From assembly GCF_016650035.1 (NCBI RefSeq), contig NZ_JAENWM010000026.1:1-42723 (forward strand): DNA of 42,723 bases, read 5' to 3'. The position numbers and the translations under genes are program-made. Shown in pieces: positions 34,586-42,723 of the stretch. Position 1 is the stretch's first letter. Each line of letters begins with the position of its first letter. Under the pieces are notes generated by a model. The model did not search any database. It saw only the letters and a list, made by a program, of their open reading frames with translations, and had not been told where the DNA came from. Source of the stretch: Clostridium sp. GTDB lineage: Bacteria > Bacillota > Clostridia > Clostridiales > Clostridiaceae.

Positions 34586-35548
34586 ATGGAAATGAAAAAA
34601 ATTAGTGAAATAAAAAAAGGCGACAGGATTGAAGGATTTTATATTATAAAATCTGTAGATAGCAAGGTTCCCAACAATAGTAATACAAATAAATATTTAG
34701 ATTTTAATTTGGGGGATGTCACAGGGGATATAAATGCAAAGCTTTGGGAATGTAATGAGGAATTAGAAAATAAGTTTAAACAAAATACTTTAGTAAAAGT
34801 TAAAGGCAGTGTAAATGAGTGGAGAGGAAAACTTCAATTAAAAATTGAAGCTATAAGACTTGTTGAAGAAAAAGATGAAGTTAAAATTGGAGATTACGTT
34901 GCAGTTGCACCATATTCTCCAGAAAGTATGTACGATGATATTTTAAATTACCTATCTAAAATTAACAATATAGATATTCAAAATATAGTCACAAATATTT
35001 TAAGTGATAATGAAGAAAAGTTAATGTATTATCCTGCGGCTAAATCTAACCATCATGCTGTAAAATCAGGCCTTTTATATCATACGACAACTATGCTTAA
35101 GGCAGGAGAAAAGTTAAGTGAAATTTATACCTTTCTAAATATGGATTTACTTTATGCAGGTATAATACTTCATGATATTGGTAAAATATATGAAATGGAT
35201 GCTAGTGAGCTTGGAATTGTAAGTACATATACAGTGGAAGGGCAACTAATAGGCCATATCGTTCAGGGAATTAAAATGATAGAAACGGCAAGTATTGAAG
35301 TGAAAGCAAGCAAGGAAGTATCCATGTTACTGCAGCATATGGTATTATCTCATCATTATGAGGCTGAATATGGAAGCCCTAAAAAGCCTATGATACCAGA
35401 AGCAGAAATGTTACATCATTTGGATATAATGGATGCTAGAATGTATGACATTAATAAGGCTTTAAGGGATACAGAAGAAGGTAAATTTTCAGAAAGAATA
35501 TTTTCACTAGATAACATAAGTGTTTATAAGAGTTTTATTAGTAAATAG
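34586..35548 (+). CDS. 3'-5' exoribonuclease YhaM-like (OB-fold plus HD domain)
   Basis: 320 residues: an N-terminal OB-fold nucleic-acid-binding domain (about 5-95, MKKISEIKKGDRIEGFYIIKSVDSK...INAKLWECNEEL) and an HD phosphohydrolase domain with His166 (LLYHTTTM), His196-Asp197 (IILHDIGK) and a late HHLDIMDARMYD. This is the architecture and size of YhaM, a manganese-dependent 3'-5' exonuclease that trims RNA 3' ends. ATG 34586 follows AAGGAGA. DUF3006 lies 29 nt downstream. Confidence 0.88.
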   Translation: MEMKKISEIKKGDRIEGFYIIKSVDSKVPNNSNTNKYLDFNLGDVTGDINAKLWECNEELENKFKQNTLVKVKGSVNEWRGKLQLKIEAIRLVEEKDEVKIGDYVAVAPYSPESMYDDILNYLSKINNIDIQNIVTNILSDNEEKLMYYPAAKSNHHAVKSGLLYHTTTMLKAGEKLSEIYTFLNMDLLYAGIILHDIGKIYEMDASELGIVSTYTVEGQLIGHIVQGIKMIETASIEVKASKEVSMLLQHMVLSHHYEAEYGSPKKPMIPEAEMLHHLDIMDARMYDINKALRDTEEGKFSERIFSLDNISVYKSFISK

Positions 35549-35577
35549 GCTCAATTTTTTTTATGAAGGTGATGAAA

Positions 35578-35793
35578 ATGAAGGGGATAATAGATAGATT
35601 TGAAGTGGAATATGCTGTTGTAGAATTAGAAGATGGGAAAATGATTAATATAAATAAAGAACAATTACCAATAAAAGTAGAGGAAGGAATGGTTATAGAT
35701 ATCACAGAGTGTATAACTATTAACAATGAGGAGACTATAAAACGAAGAAGTGAAATAGAGAAATTGACAGAAAATTTGTGGGACGATAACTAA
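35578..35793 (+). CDS. DUF3006 domain protein
   Basis: 71 residues: MKGIIDRFEVEYAVVELEDGKMININKEQLP is typical of DUF3006, a small beta-rich domain of unknown function found in Firmicutes, often near metallo-beta-lactamase-type or HD proteins. ATG 35578 follows AAGGTGATG. The frame extends to 35563, but that lacks a ribosome-binding site. It is probably co-transcribed with the YhaM-like gene; its stop codon is inside the 26-bp palindrome. Confidence 0.85.
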   Translation: MKGIIDRFEVEYAVVELEDGKMININKEQLPIKVEEGMVIDITECITINNEETIKRRSEIEKLTENLWDDN

Positions 35794-35809
35794 TTATAAT
35801 TAGTTATCG
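35784..35809. repeat. 26-bp perfect palindrome over the DUF3006 stop
   Basis: CGATAACTAATTA and its exact complement, symmetric about 35796/35797, include the stop codon at 35791-35793. No T-run, so an operator or RNA-stability hairpin is possible. Confidence 0.7.
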
Positions 35810-35813
35810 AATA

Positions 35814-35860
35814 GAACAACACACTTATTCAGTATTGTGAGTAAGTGTGTTGTTCATTTT
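35814..35860 (+). terminator. Probable terminator after DUF3006
   Basis: A 14-bp stem (35814-35827 with 35842-35855; arms begin GAACAACACACTTA) with an extendable loop, followed by a short T-run (ATTTT). Immediately 3' of the 26-bp palindrome. Confidence 0.7.
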
Positions 35861-35925
35861 AAGTTAGTAATCCGAATATATACGAACTATTAGTGCAAAT
35901 ATTTAATTAGTATTCGCATTTTGTA

Positions 35926-35954
35926 TTGACTGAGTTAAACTGCTCTGATATTAT
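35926..35954 (+). promoter_or_regulatory. Promoter of the COG2509-type flavoprotein gene
   Basis: TTGACT (35926-35931), 17-bp spacer, TATTAT (35949-35954) with an extended TG at 35946-35947. Start of transcription expected near 35961, about 58 nt before the gene. Confidence 0.75.
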
Positions 35955-36018
35955 TAAGTAGGTATAAAAACATGGATAACTTTTATTTTAAGTCGAAGAA
36001 GACAGGAGGAACAGTGAG

Positions 36019-37434
36019 ATGAAAAATTTTTACGATGTAGTTATTGTAGGAGCTGGACCTGCGGGTATATTTACGGCCCTAGAAATTTCTAATAAAAAAC
36101 CTGAACTTAGTGTACTTATAGTTGACAAGGGAAGAAGTATAGAGAAGAGAAAATGTCCAGCTAGAGATAACGGTGGCAAATGCGTTAAATGTAATCCTTG
36201 TGGTATAACATTTGGATGGTCAGGTGCAGGAGCCTTTTCGGATGGTAAGCTTTCGCTAAGCCCTGAAGTGGGTGGAAGACTTCTTGAATATTTTTCTGAA
36301 GATGAATCAAAAAAATTAATTAAGTATTGTGATGATATATACATAAAATTTGGAGCAAATGAAAAAGTATATGGACTTAATAGTGACAAAGTTGAAGAAG
36401 TTAAATATGAAGCAAGCAAACATAATATTCGCCTTATTGAATGTCCTGTAAGGCATTTAGGAACAGAACTTGCCTATGAAGTTTTAAAATCTATGTACCA
36501 TCATTTAATGGATAATACAAACACAGAATTCGTTGAACTTAGTGAAGTAGAAGAAATATTAGTAGAAGATAACAAAGCCACTGGAGTCTTATTAAGAAGT
36601 AGTGAAGGTATGGTTAAAGTTAATGCAAATTACGTTGTAGCAGCACCAGGTAGAGGTGGAGCAGAGTGGGTTTCAAATCAAGCTAAAAAACATAATATTG
36701 TGGTTACTAACAATGCAGTAGATATTGGACTTCGAGTAGAGGTTCCTAATTCTGTTATGGACCATCTAACAAAGGATTTATACGAAGCAAAATTAGTATA
36801 TTATTCTGATACCTTTGACAGTAAGGTTAGAACCTTCTGTATGAACCCCGGTGGAGTAGTCTCAGCTGAATATTATGATGATAATAAACTTGCTGTTGTA
36901 AATGGTCATAGCTACTCAGATAAAGAGCTTAGAACAACTAATACAAATTTTGCAATGCTTGTATCTACTACATTTACAGAGCCCTTTAATCAACCTATCG
37001 ATTATGGTAAGTATATAGCTAAGTTAGGTAATATGTTAACTGGTGGGGGTATAATGGTTCAAAGACTGGGGGATTTACTAAAGGGAAGAAGGACAGATTA
37101 TGATAGATTAGCTAAATCAACTACTGTTCCTACTCTAAAATCAGCAGTGCCAGGTGACCTAAGCTTTGTATTGCCACAAAGGCATTTAACATCCATTGTA
37201 GAAGCGTTAAAGGCTTTTGACAAGATAGCACCAGGGTTATATAGCAAGAACACATTACTATATGGAGTGGAAGTTAAGTTTTATTCTAGTAAGATTAGTA
37301 CAAATGATAAATTTGAAACATCTATTGGTAATTTGTACACCATTGGAGATGGAGCGGGAATAACTAGAGGACTTATGCAAGCATCTACAACTGGTGTAGT
37401 AGTAGCGAGAAACATAGTAGAAAAGTCATATTAA
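36019..37434 (+). CDS. FAD-dependent oxidoreductase (COG2509 type)
   Basis: 471 residues. GAGPAG at 11-16 binds the FAD ADP moiety; GWSGAGAFSDGKLSLS and the C-terminal YTIGDGAGITRGLMQASTTGVVVA are typical of this flavoprotein group. Cys46, Cys55, Cys58 and Cys61 (CPARDNGGKCVKCNPC) form a metal or iron-sulfur-like cluster pattern. Its physiological substrate is unknown. ATG 36019 follows GGAGGA. It is monocistronic between DUF3006 and purA. Often annotated only as NAD(P)/FAD-dependent oxidoreductase or dehydrogenase. Confidence 0.85.
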   Translation: MKNFYDVVIVGAGPAGIFTALEISNKKPELSVLIVDKGRSIEKRKCPARDNGGKCVKCNPCGITFGWSGAGAFSDGKLSLSPEVGGRLLEYFSEDESKKLIKYCDDIYIKFGANEKVYGLNSDKVEEVKYEASKHNIRLIECPVRHLGTELAYEVLKSMYHHLMDNTNTEFVELSEVEEILVEDNKATGVLLRSSEGMVKVNANYVVAAPGRGGAEWVSNQAKKHNIVVTNNAVDIGLRVEVPNSVMDHLTKDLYEAKLVYYSDTFDSKVRTFCMNPGGVVSAEYYDDNKLAVVNGHSYSDKELRTTNTNFAMLVSTTFTEPFNQPIDYGKYIAKLGNMLTGGGIMVQRLGDLLKGRRTDYDRLAKSTTVPTLKSAVPGDLSFVLPQRHLTSIVEALKAFDKIAPGLYSKNTLLYGVEVKFYSSKISTNDKFETSIGNLYTIGDGAGITRGLMQASTTGVVVARNIVEKSY

Positions 37435-37453
37435 GAAGAAGTGACTTGAATAA

Positions 37454-37483
37454 TTGGTTATTTAAACAGTTAACGTGTATAAT
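37454..37483 (+). promoter_or_regulatory. Probable purA promoter
   Basis: TATAAT at 37478-37483, preceded directly by TG, with a weak TTGGTT (37454-37459) 18 bp upstream. The leader before ATG 37576 is about 85 nt and has no recognised riboswitch. Confidence 0.5.
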
Positions 37484-37560
37484 TTAAAGAGTAAGTAAAC
37501 ATATGATCAGTAAAATTTTTGAACTTAGTATGAAATGAATTTTATTGTAAAAATAATTGA

Positions 37561-38862
<1,302 letters not shown>

Positions 38863-38955
38863 TAGATTGAGACATATAGTTATGCATAAAAGGTCATAAT
38901 TAAAATTAGAAAGTGGTACTTGTAAAATTCAATTAAATAAAGTACAATGAGAATG

Positions 38956-38998
38956 ATAATTAGTTACTAAATAATTATTTTAATTAGTAGCTAATTAT
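38956..38998 (+). repeat. Inverted repeat between purA and DUF1858 gene
   Basis: 15-bp arms (38956-38970 and 38984-38998, one G-U) around a 13-nt A/T loop, ATAATTAGTTACTAA and near-complement. No T-run, so terminator activity is doubtful; it may be an operator for the next gene. Confidence 0.6.
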
Positions 38999-39038
38999 GG
39001 TACAATTATTTCAAATTTAAAAAAGCGAGGTAGATGAT

Positions 39039-39224
39039 ATGAAAATAACTAAGGATATGACAATAGGAGAAGTTGTAAGACAATTTCCAGATTCAGTAGA
39101 GATATTAATGGGATTTGGAATGGGTTGCGTAGGATGCCCTTCAGCACAAGCTGAAACATTAGAAGAAGCAGCAATGGTTCATGGTCTTAATATAGAAGAA
39201 TTAATGACTAAATTAAACGCATAA
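39039..39224 (+). CDS. DUF1858 domain protein
   Basis: 61 residues: [51 protein letters not shown] is characteristic of DUF1858, a helical domain with a CxxC (Cys30, Cys33) that occurs alone or fused to redox and iron-sulfur related proteins. Function unknown; the CxxC suggests metal or redox chemistry. ATG 39039 follows AAGCGAGG. Its stop is the start of a strong bidirectional terminator. Confidence 0.92.
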   Translation: MKITKDMTIGEVVRQFPDSVEILMGFGMGCVGCPSAQAETLEEAAMVHGLNIEELMTKLNA

Positions 39225-39267
39225 AAAAATGAAGACACTTAGCAAATGCTAGGTGTCTTCATTTTTT
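39224..39267. terminator. Bidirectional terminator between DUF1858 and ECF S genes
   Basis: A 20-bp stem (39224-39243 with 39248-39267, one G-U) with a 4-nt loop, A-run on the left and T-run on the right. It serves both convergent genes. Confidence 0.9.
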
Positions 39268-39291
39268 ACTTTATTAGTGGAGATTAAAATG

Positions 39292-39882
39292 TTATTGTTT
39301 TTTCATTTTTTTTATTGAAAGTACAACAGGTATTGTAATTATAGTAGCTATGATGGCTTCAGGAACACCATTTAGTATAGCTATACCATATATGGTTTTA
39401 GCGGCTGTAGATGCTGGTATACCCTTAGCAACAGCAAATTTAGCTGCATATAGAAAATATATCATAGTAAGTACTCCAAAGGTGTTAGTTAAAGAACCGA
39501 TTACGGTAGCAAGGCCAATTTTTAGGCTATCATTTTTAGTAAAGTTTAGTTTATAAACATAATAAGAAGTAAGACCAATAAGAACTCTTGGCAATACGGA
39601 TACTAGAGGATTTATAAAGGCAAAAGATAATATATTTGGAGCCATAATATTTTGCATAATGCTAAAAATCCCAAATATGAGTCCTATAGTCATTCCTACG
39701 ATTGGGCCGCCAATTATTGAACCTATAATAACAGGAATATGCATAATTGTTGCTTTTGCACCTGGAAGTGGAATAAACCCATACCCAGTTAATCCTAGTA
39801 CTACACAAATAGCTGATAGCATACCGATTGTTGTAAGTTGATTTGTTTTTGCTTTTCTTCTTTTAATAGAATTCGTAATCAT
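39292..39882 (-). CDS. ECF transporter S component
   Basis: 196 residues, about six hydrophobic segments; the start RRKAKTNQLTTIGMLSAICVVLG and the block KATIMHIPVIIGSIIGGPIVGMTIGLIFGIFSIMQN are typical of ECF substrate-binding (S) subunits, which use a shared EcfAA'T module encoded elsewhere. ATG 39882 follows GGAGGGAAAA on the minus strand. The vitamin specificity cannot be fixed by eye; the motif is shared by pantothenate- and related-type S components. No riboswitch that I can name is upstream. Confidence 0.88.
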   Translation of the reverse strand: MITNSIKRRKAKTNQLTTIGMLSAICVVLGLTGYGFIPLPGAKATIMHIPVIIGSIIGGPIVGMTIGLIFGIFSIMQNIMAPNILSFAFINPLVSVLPRVLIGLTSYYVYKLNFTKNDSLKIGLATVIGSLTNTFGVLTMIYFLYAAKFAVAKGIPASTAAKTIYGIAILNGVPEAIIATIITIPVVLSIKKMKKQ

Positions 39883-40188
39883 GTTTTCCCTCCGCTCTTA
39901 TTCCATAAGGATATAAGTCGACCTTATTTATAAGCCTTATTAATAGTTCAGTTTCATAAATGAATACCGACATTAATATTTTAGCACTTTTTTAATAAAA
40001 ATTACATAGATATAAAGAATTTTATAAATTTATGTAGATAGCAATATAAAACTTTATGTAAACATTTGATTGTTAATGTTTACCCGATTACTTTAGTTTG
40101 ATATTATTTTAGTAATGAAGAAAATTAAAAATTAAAAATTAAAAATTAATAATTACGATGTAATAATAAGAAATATAGGGGTGGTATT
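39883..40188. other. Divergent intergenic region with 7-bp tandem repeat
   Basis: The 306-bp gap between the ECF S gene and the thioesterase gene holds a short tandem repeat of AAAATTA (four exact units 40121-40148 and one altered unit to 40155) and, on the minus strand, a TGCTAAAAT extended -10-like element (near 39981-39989). No gene or recognised riboswitch. Confidence 0.6.
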
Positions 40189-40941
40189 ATGAGTAGAATT
40201 CCAGTAATTACAGATAGAAATTATAACGTTCATTATTATGAAGTAGATATTCATAAAAGAGCTTTAATTACGAGCATTATAGATTATCTTGGGGATATGG
40301 CAATGTACCAAAGTGAAATACTTGGAGTAGGGGTAGATTATCTTAAAGAGAACAAGATGGCTTGGGTATTATATAAATGGGATATAACAATGGAGTCATA
40401 TCCATTGCTAAACGAAACTATAAAGGTAAAAACTTTTGCTCATTCATTTAGGAAATTTTATGCCTATAGAAAATATGAAATTATTGATGGAAGAGGAAAT
40501 AAAATAGGATATGCAAGTTCTGTGTGGATTCTAATAAACACAGATAGAAGAAGACCAATAAGAATTATCAGTGATATGTATGAGGTCTATGGAATAGATG
40601 ACAGCAATAATGATGCTTTAAACATTAAGGATATACAAGGAATAAATACAGTTCATGAAGAGAAAAGTTTTAATGTTAGGTATAGTGACATTGATACAAA
40701 TATGCATGTAAATAATGTTAAATATGTGGCGTGGGCGTTAGAAACAATTCCTAAGGATATAGTTCTAAATTATGAACTAAAGAACATTAGGGTAACATAC
40801 ATAAAGGAAACAACCTATGGAGAAACCGTAAATGTAAGCACGGAAATTATAAGAGAAGAAAGTAAAACAATATGTAAACATAAAATTGTAAATGAGGATG
40901 GAACTGAGCTTACATTGTTAGAAAGTACTTGGTTTAAGTAA
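40189..40941 (+). CDS. Acyl-ACP thioesterase (FatA/FatB-like)
   Basis: 250 residues with two hot-dog domains. It releases fatty acids from acyl-ACP. The catalytic segment SDIDTNMHVNNVKYVAW contains Asp169, Asn171 and His173, as in plant-type thioesterases (D-x-N-x-H). The N-terminal hot dog begins about residue 10 (NYNVHYYEVDIHKRALITSIIDYLGDMAM). ATG 40189 follows GGGGTGG. It lies alone after the 7-bp repeat and is closed by a bidirectional terminator. It might set free fatty acid chain length; chain specificity is unknown. Confidence 0.9.
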   Translation: MSRIPVITDRNYNVHYYEVDIHKRALITSIIDYLGDMAMYQSEILGVGVDYLKENKMAWVLYKWDITMESYPLLNETIKVKTFAHSFRKFYAYRKYEIIDGRGNKIGYASSVWILINTDRRRPIRIISDMYEVYGIDDSNNDALNIKDIQGINTVHEEKSFNVRYSDIDTNMHVNNVKYVAWALETIPKDIVLNYELKNIRVTYIKETTYGETVNVSTEIIREESKTICKHKIVNEDGTELTLLESTWFK

Positions 40942-40955
40942 TTTAAATTTAGGAT

Positions 40956-41012
40956 ATAGACATATAAAAACCGACTTATCTATTAAAGAAAAGTCGGTTT
41001 TTATATGTCTAT
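40956..41012. terminator. Bidirectional terminator between thioesterase and flavoprotein
   Basis: A perfect 22-bp stem (40956-40977 with 40991-41012) around a 13-nt loop, with CCGACTT as the inner arm and TTTTT inside the right arm. It starts 15 nt after one stop and ends next to the other. Confidence 0.9.
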
Positions 41013-42242
41013 TTATTTGGAAGCACTTTTCCCTGCAATCGCACCAGAACTCCATGCCCATTGAAGATTATAACCACCACAATCCCCATCTACATCTAAT
41101 ACTTCTCCTGCAAAAAATAAATTTGAAACGATATTAGATTCTAAAGTATCAGCATTAATTTCTTTTGTATTAATGCCTCCAGCAGTTACCTGAGCATTGG
41201 CAAAAGAATTAGTGCCAGAAATCTCGAATTTCCATTTTTTTAGAAGTTCATATATAGCTTTTTTTTCTTTTATGTTTAGATTGGAGCAAGGTTTATGAAT
41301 ATCTTCTACTCTTGCTTCTTTTAAAATTATTGGAATGACTTTCTTATTAATTATTCCAATGAATGAATCATAAACCGAACGATCTTCAAATATTGACCAA
41401 TGATTAGATAAAAAATCATTTAGCGCTTTATGCGGAGTAGTTGGTAACATATCAATTATTAAAGATACTTTTTTATTTTCAATTATTGCAAGGGATGCAA
41501 TTCTACTAAGTTGAAGAATTGGAGGGCCAGAAATACCATAGTCTGTGAAGAGTATTTCTCCAAATTCTTTTTGTACACATTTATCATTTATAAATATTTC
41601 TGCATAACCATCAAATTTTACTCCAGATAAAGCCTTTAATCTGTTATAGTTTAATTTAAGCTGCACAAGGGCTGGTGCAGGAGATATTATACTATGGCCT
41701 AGTTGTTTAGCCAAGGTATATCCAGAGCCGTCAGAACCGGTTTTAGGGGCGGATTTACCACCGGTAGCAATAATCAACTTTTCACACTTGTATGTAGCAT
41801 CATCTGTACTAGAAATAATAAATTCATTCTTTTTCTTTACAATTTTTTTAGCCTTAGTGTTTATATATACAGGAATGTGTTTCTCTTCTAGAGCAAAGCG
41901 CAGTATATCCAGAACTGAGGAGGCTTGTAAGGACATAGGAAACATTTTACCGCCATCTAAAGTTACTAAGGGTAATCCTAAACATGCAAAAAAATCTATA
42001 GTGTCTTTTATGGTAAAAGAATCTAGTATGTTATTTTGAAAATATAAATTTTCACTGTGATATCTATCGCTATTTATGTTTGCATTGCTAATATTACATC
42101 TTCCGTTACCGGTGGTTAATATTTTTTTACCTATTCGATCAGTGCCTTCAATTATAGCTACATCTATTCCGTAGTCTTTAGCTATAAGAGCGGAGGTTAG
42201 ACCAGCGGCTCCTCCGCCAATTATTATAAGAGAATGTTTCAA
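41013..42242 (-). CDS. HI0933 family flavoprotein (BaiN-like NAD(P)/FAD oxidoreductase)
   Basis: 409 residues: FAD site SLIIIGGGAAGLTSALIAK, then GTDRIGKKILTTGNGRCNISN (the HI0933/BaiN hallmark), KLIIATGGKSAPKTGSDGSGY and a terminal AGEVLDVDGDCGGYNLQWAWSSGAIAGKSA. TTG 42242 (minus) follows GGGAGA at 8 nt; the upstream in-frame TTG at 42260 would put the ribosome-binding site inside the gene and is rejected. Physiological substrate unknown; relatives include bile-acid-associated flavoproteins. Confidence 0.9.
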   Translation of the reverse strand: MKHSLIIIGGGAAGLTSALIAKDYGIDVAIIEGTDRIGKKILTTGNGRCNISNANINSDRYHSENLYFQNNILDSFTIKDTIDFFACLGLPLVTLDGGKMFPMSLQASSVLDILRFALEEKHIPVYINTKAKKIVKKKNEFIISSTDDATYKCEKLIIATGGKSAPKTGSDGSGYTLAKQLGHSIISPAPALVQLKLNYNRLKALSGVKFDGYAEIFINDKCVQKEFGEILFTDYGISGPPILQLSRIASLAIIENKKVSLIIDMLPTTPHKALNDFLSNHWSIFEDRSVYDSFIGIINKKVIPIILKEARVEDIHKPCSNLNIKEKKAIYELLKKWKFEISGTNSFANAQVTAGGINTKEINADTLESNIVSNLFFAGEVLDVDGDCGGYNLQWAWSSGAIAGKSASK

Positions 42243-42260
42243 AAAAATCTCTCCCTTCAA

Positions 42261-42590
42261 GAAAGTGAATTATGTTTTTAATATAAAGTGTTTTACTTAT
42301 GAGTTTACCCTAAAATGAGTAGATTGAACATGAATTTTTATTTTAGGACACGATAAATTATAGAATTTGATGAGTGAAGACCAATATGTATTAAATAATG
42401 TATATTAAATTTATAATAAAAACTGATGAATTTACTCAACTTATTCGTTGTATAAAAAAAAAAAATAAAAAAAATACGGAAATATGTTGACACTTCGACA
42501 AAAATTATGTATTATAGTCTATGTTGGGTTGCGAGACGGAAGTGCAATGTTAACTAAAGCACAAACTTAATAAGTTACAACTTTTAATAA
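42261..42590. other. Intergenic region upstream of the tRNA genes
   Basis: About 330 bp with no reading frame of note. CCTAAAAT (42308-42315) can pair with ATTTTAGG (about 42341-42348), a weak hairpin. A poly-A run lies near 42457-42475, then the tRNA promoter at 42487. Confidence 0.6.
42487..42515 (+). promoter_or_regulatory. Promoter of the tRNA-Glu/tRNA-Val operon
   Basis: TTGACA (42487-42492), 17-bp spacer, TATTAT (42510-42515), preceded by TG. The start would be near 42522, about 69 nt before the first tRNA. Confidence 0.85.
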
Positions 42591-42665
42591 GGCTCCTTGG
42601 TCAAGCGGTTAAGACACCACCCTTTCACGGTGGTAACAGGGGTTCAATTCCCCTAGGAGTCACCA
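42591..42665 (+). tRNA. tRNA-Glu (anticodon UUC)
   Basis: 75 nt. Acceptor stem GGCTCCT/AGGAGTC (G2-U71 wobble), discriminator A with encoded CCA, anticodon stem CCACC/GGTGG with loop CTTTCAC giving anticodon UUC, and T-loop GGTTCAATTCC. The cloverleaf is complete. Confidence 0.97.
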
Positions 42666-42677
42666 AAAAACATATAT

Positions 42678-42723
42678 GGGAGCATAGCTCAGCTGGGAGA
42701 GCATCTGCCTTACAAGCAGAGGG
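42678..42723 (+). tRNA. tRNA-Val (anticodon UAC), cut by the window end
   Basis: Only the 5' part (46 nt) is present: GGGAGCA acceptor arm, D-arm with AGCTCAGCTGGGAGAGC, and anticodon stem TCTGC/GCAGA with loop CTTACAA giving UAC. The T-arm and 3' acceptor lie beyond the window. It is 12 nt after tRNA-Glu, so co-transcribed. Confidence 0.93.

Noticed and set aside
39883-40040. Riboswitch upstream of the ECF S component gene
   Set aside because: ECF S genes often have vitamin riboswitches, but I could not match the minus-strand leader to the conserved core of TPP, FMN, THF, cobalamin or preQ1 elements.

Overview
This AT-rich window reads as chromosomal DNA of a spore-forming, low-GC Firmicute close to Clostridium sensu stricto. 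The case rests on gene order (rpmH-rnpA-yidD-yidC-jag-mnmE-mnmG-rsmG-noc-parA-parB, then rpsF-ssb-rpsR ... gdpP-rplI-lonC-dnaB), on sporulation genes (yyaC, lonC), and on clostridial small families (DUF4446, DUF951, DUF3343, MazG-like, DUF2232). The species cannot be fixed from the sequence alone. rpmH normally lies next to dnaA/oriC, so the left edge should be the origin flank and the window runs away from oriC.

Layout. (1) 1-9753: origin-proximal housekeeping block. It covers ribosomal protein L34, RNase P protein, membrane protein insertion (YidD, YidC, Jag), tRNA wobble-uridine modification (MnmE, MnmG), 16S rRNA methylation (RsmG), and chromosome segregation (Noc-like, ParA, ParB). Two perfect parS sites bracket parAB, and one of them forms the stem of a terminator. 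(2) 9816-14517: a YkuS-like protein, then on the minus strand a YyaC-type spore protein, an AI-2E family permease and a class V aminotransferase. Divergent from these are YedF, DUF3343 and DUF951, a set suggestive of selenium/sulfur handling. (3) 14522-23132: rpsF-ssb-rpsR behind an S6:S18-type autoregulatory leader, then MazG-like, DUF2232, a GdpP-type c-di-AMP phosphodiesterase, L9, LonC and DnaB. (4) 23133-34480: the accessory part. It starts with a plasmid-style actin partition module (iteron-like centromere candidate, ParM-like ATPase, ParR-like adaptor) and a TM2 protein. Then comes a probable catabolic/uptake cluster: a 22-codon leader ORF, a KAS III/HMG-CoA-synthase-like enzyme, a complete branched-chain-amino-acid-type ABC transporter (HMGFJ), a CoA-transferase, an alpha/beta hydrolase and a TetR regulator. 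(5) 34586-42723: YhaM-type nuclease, DUF3006, a COG2509-type flavoprotein, PurA, DUF1858, an ECF S component, an acyl-ACP thioesterase, an HI0933-type flavoprotein, tRNA-Glu(UUC) and the 5' part of tRNA-Val(UAC).

The most unusual content is the chromosomal ParMRC-like module. It puts a second, actin-based segregation machine within about 24 kb of rpmH, in the same neighbourhood as ParABS. Second is the thiolase-fold enzyme that heads a solute-transport operon and has His where FabH has its catalytic Asn. Several RNA or DNA hairpins do more than one job: parS inside a terminator, a terminator that holds the yyaC ribosome-binding site, and a long hairpin in the lonC leader.

No transposase, integrase, CRISPR array or rRNA gene was seen. 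All functional names come from motif and gene-order recognition without database searches.
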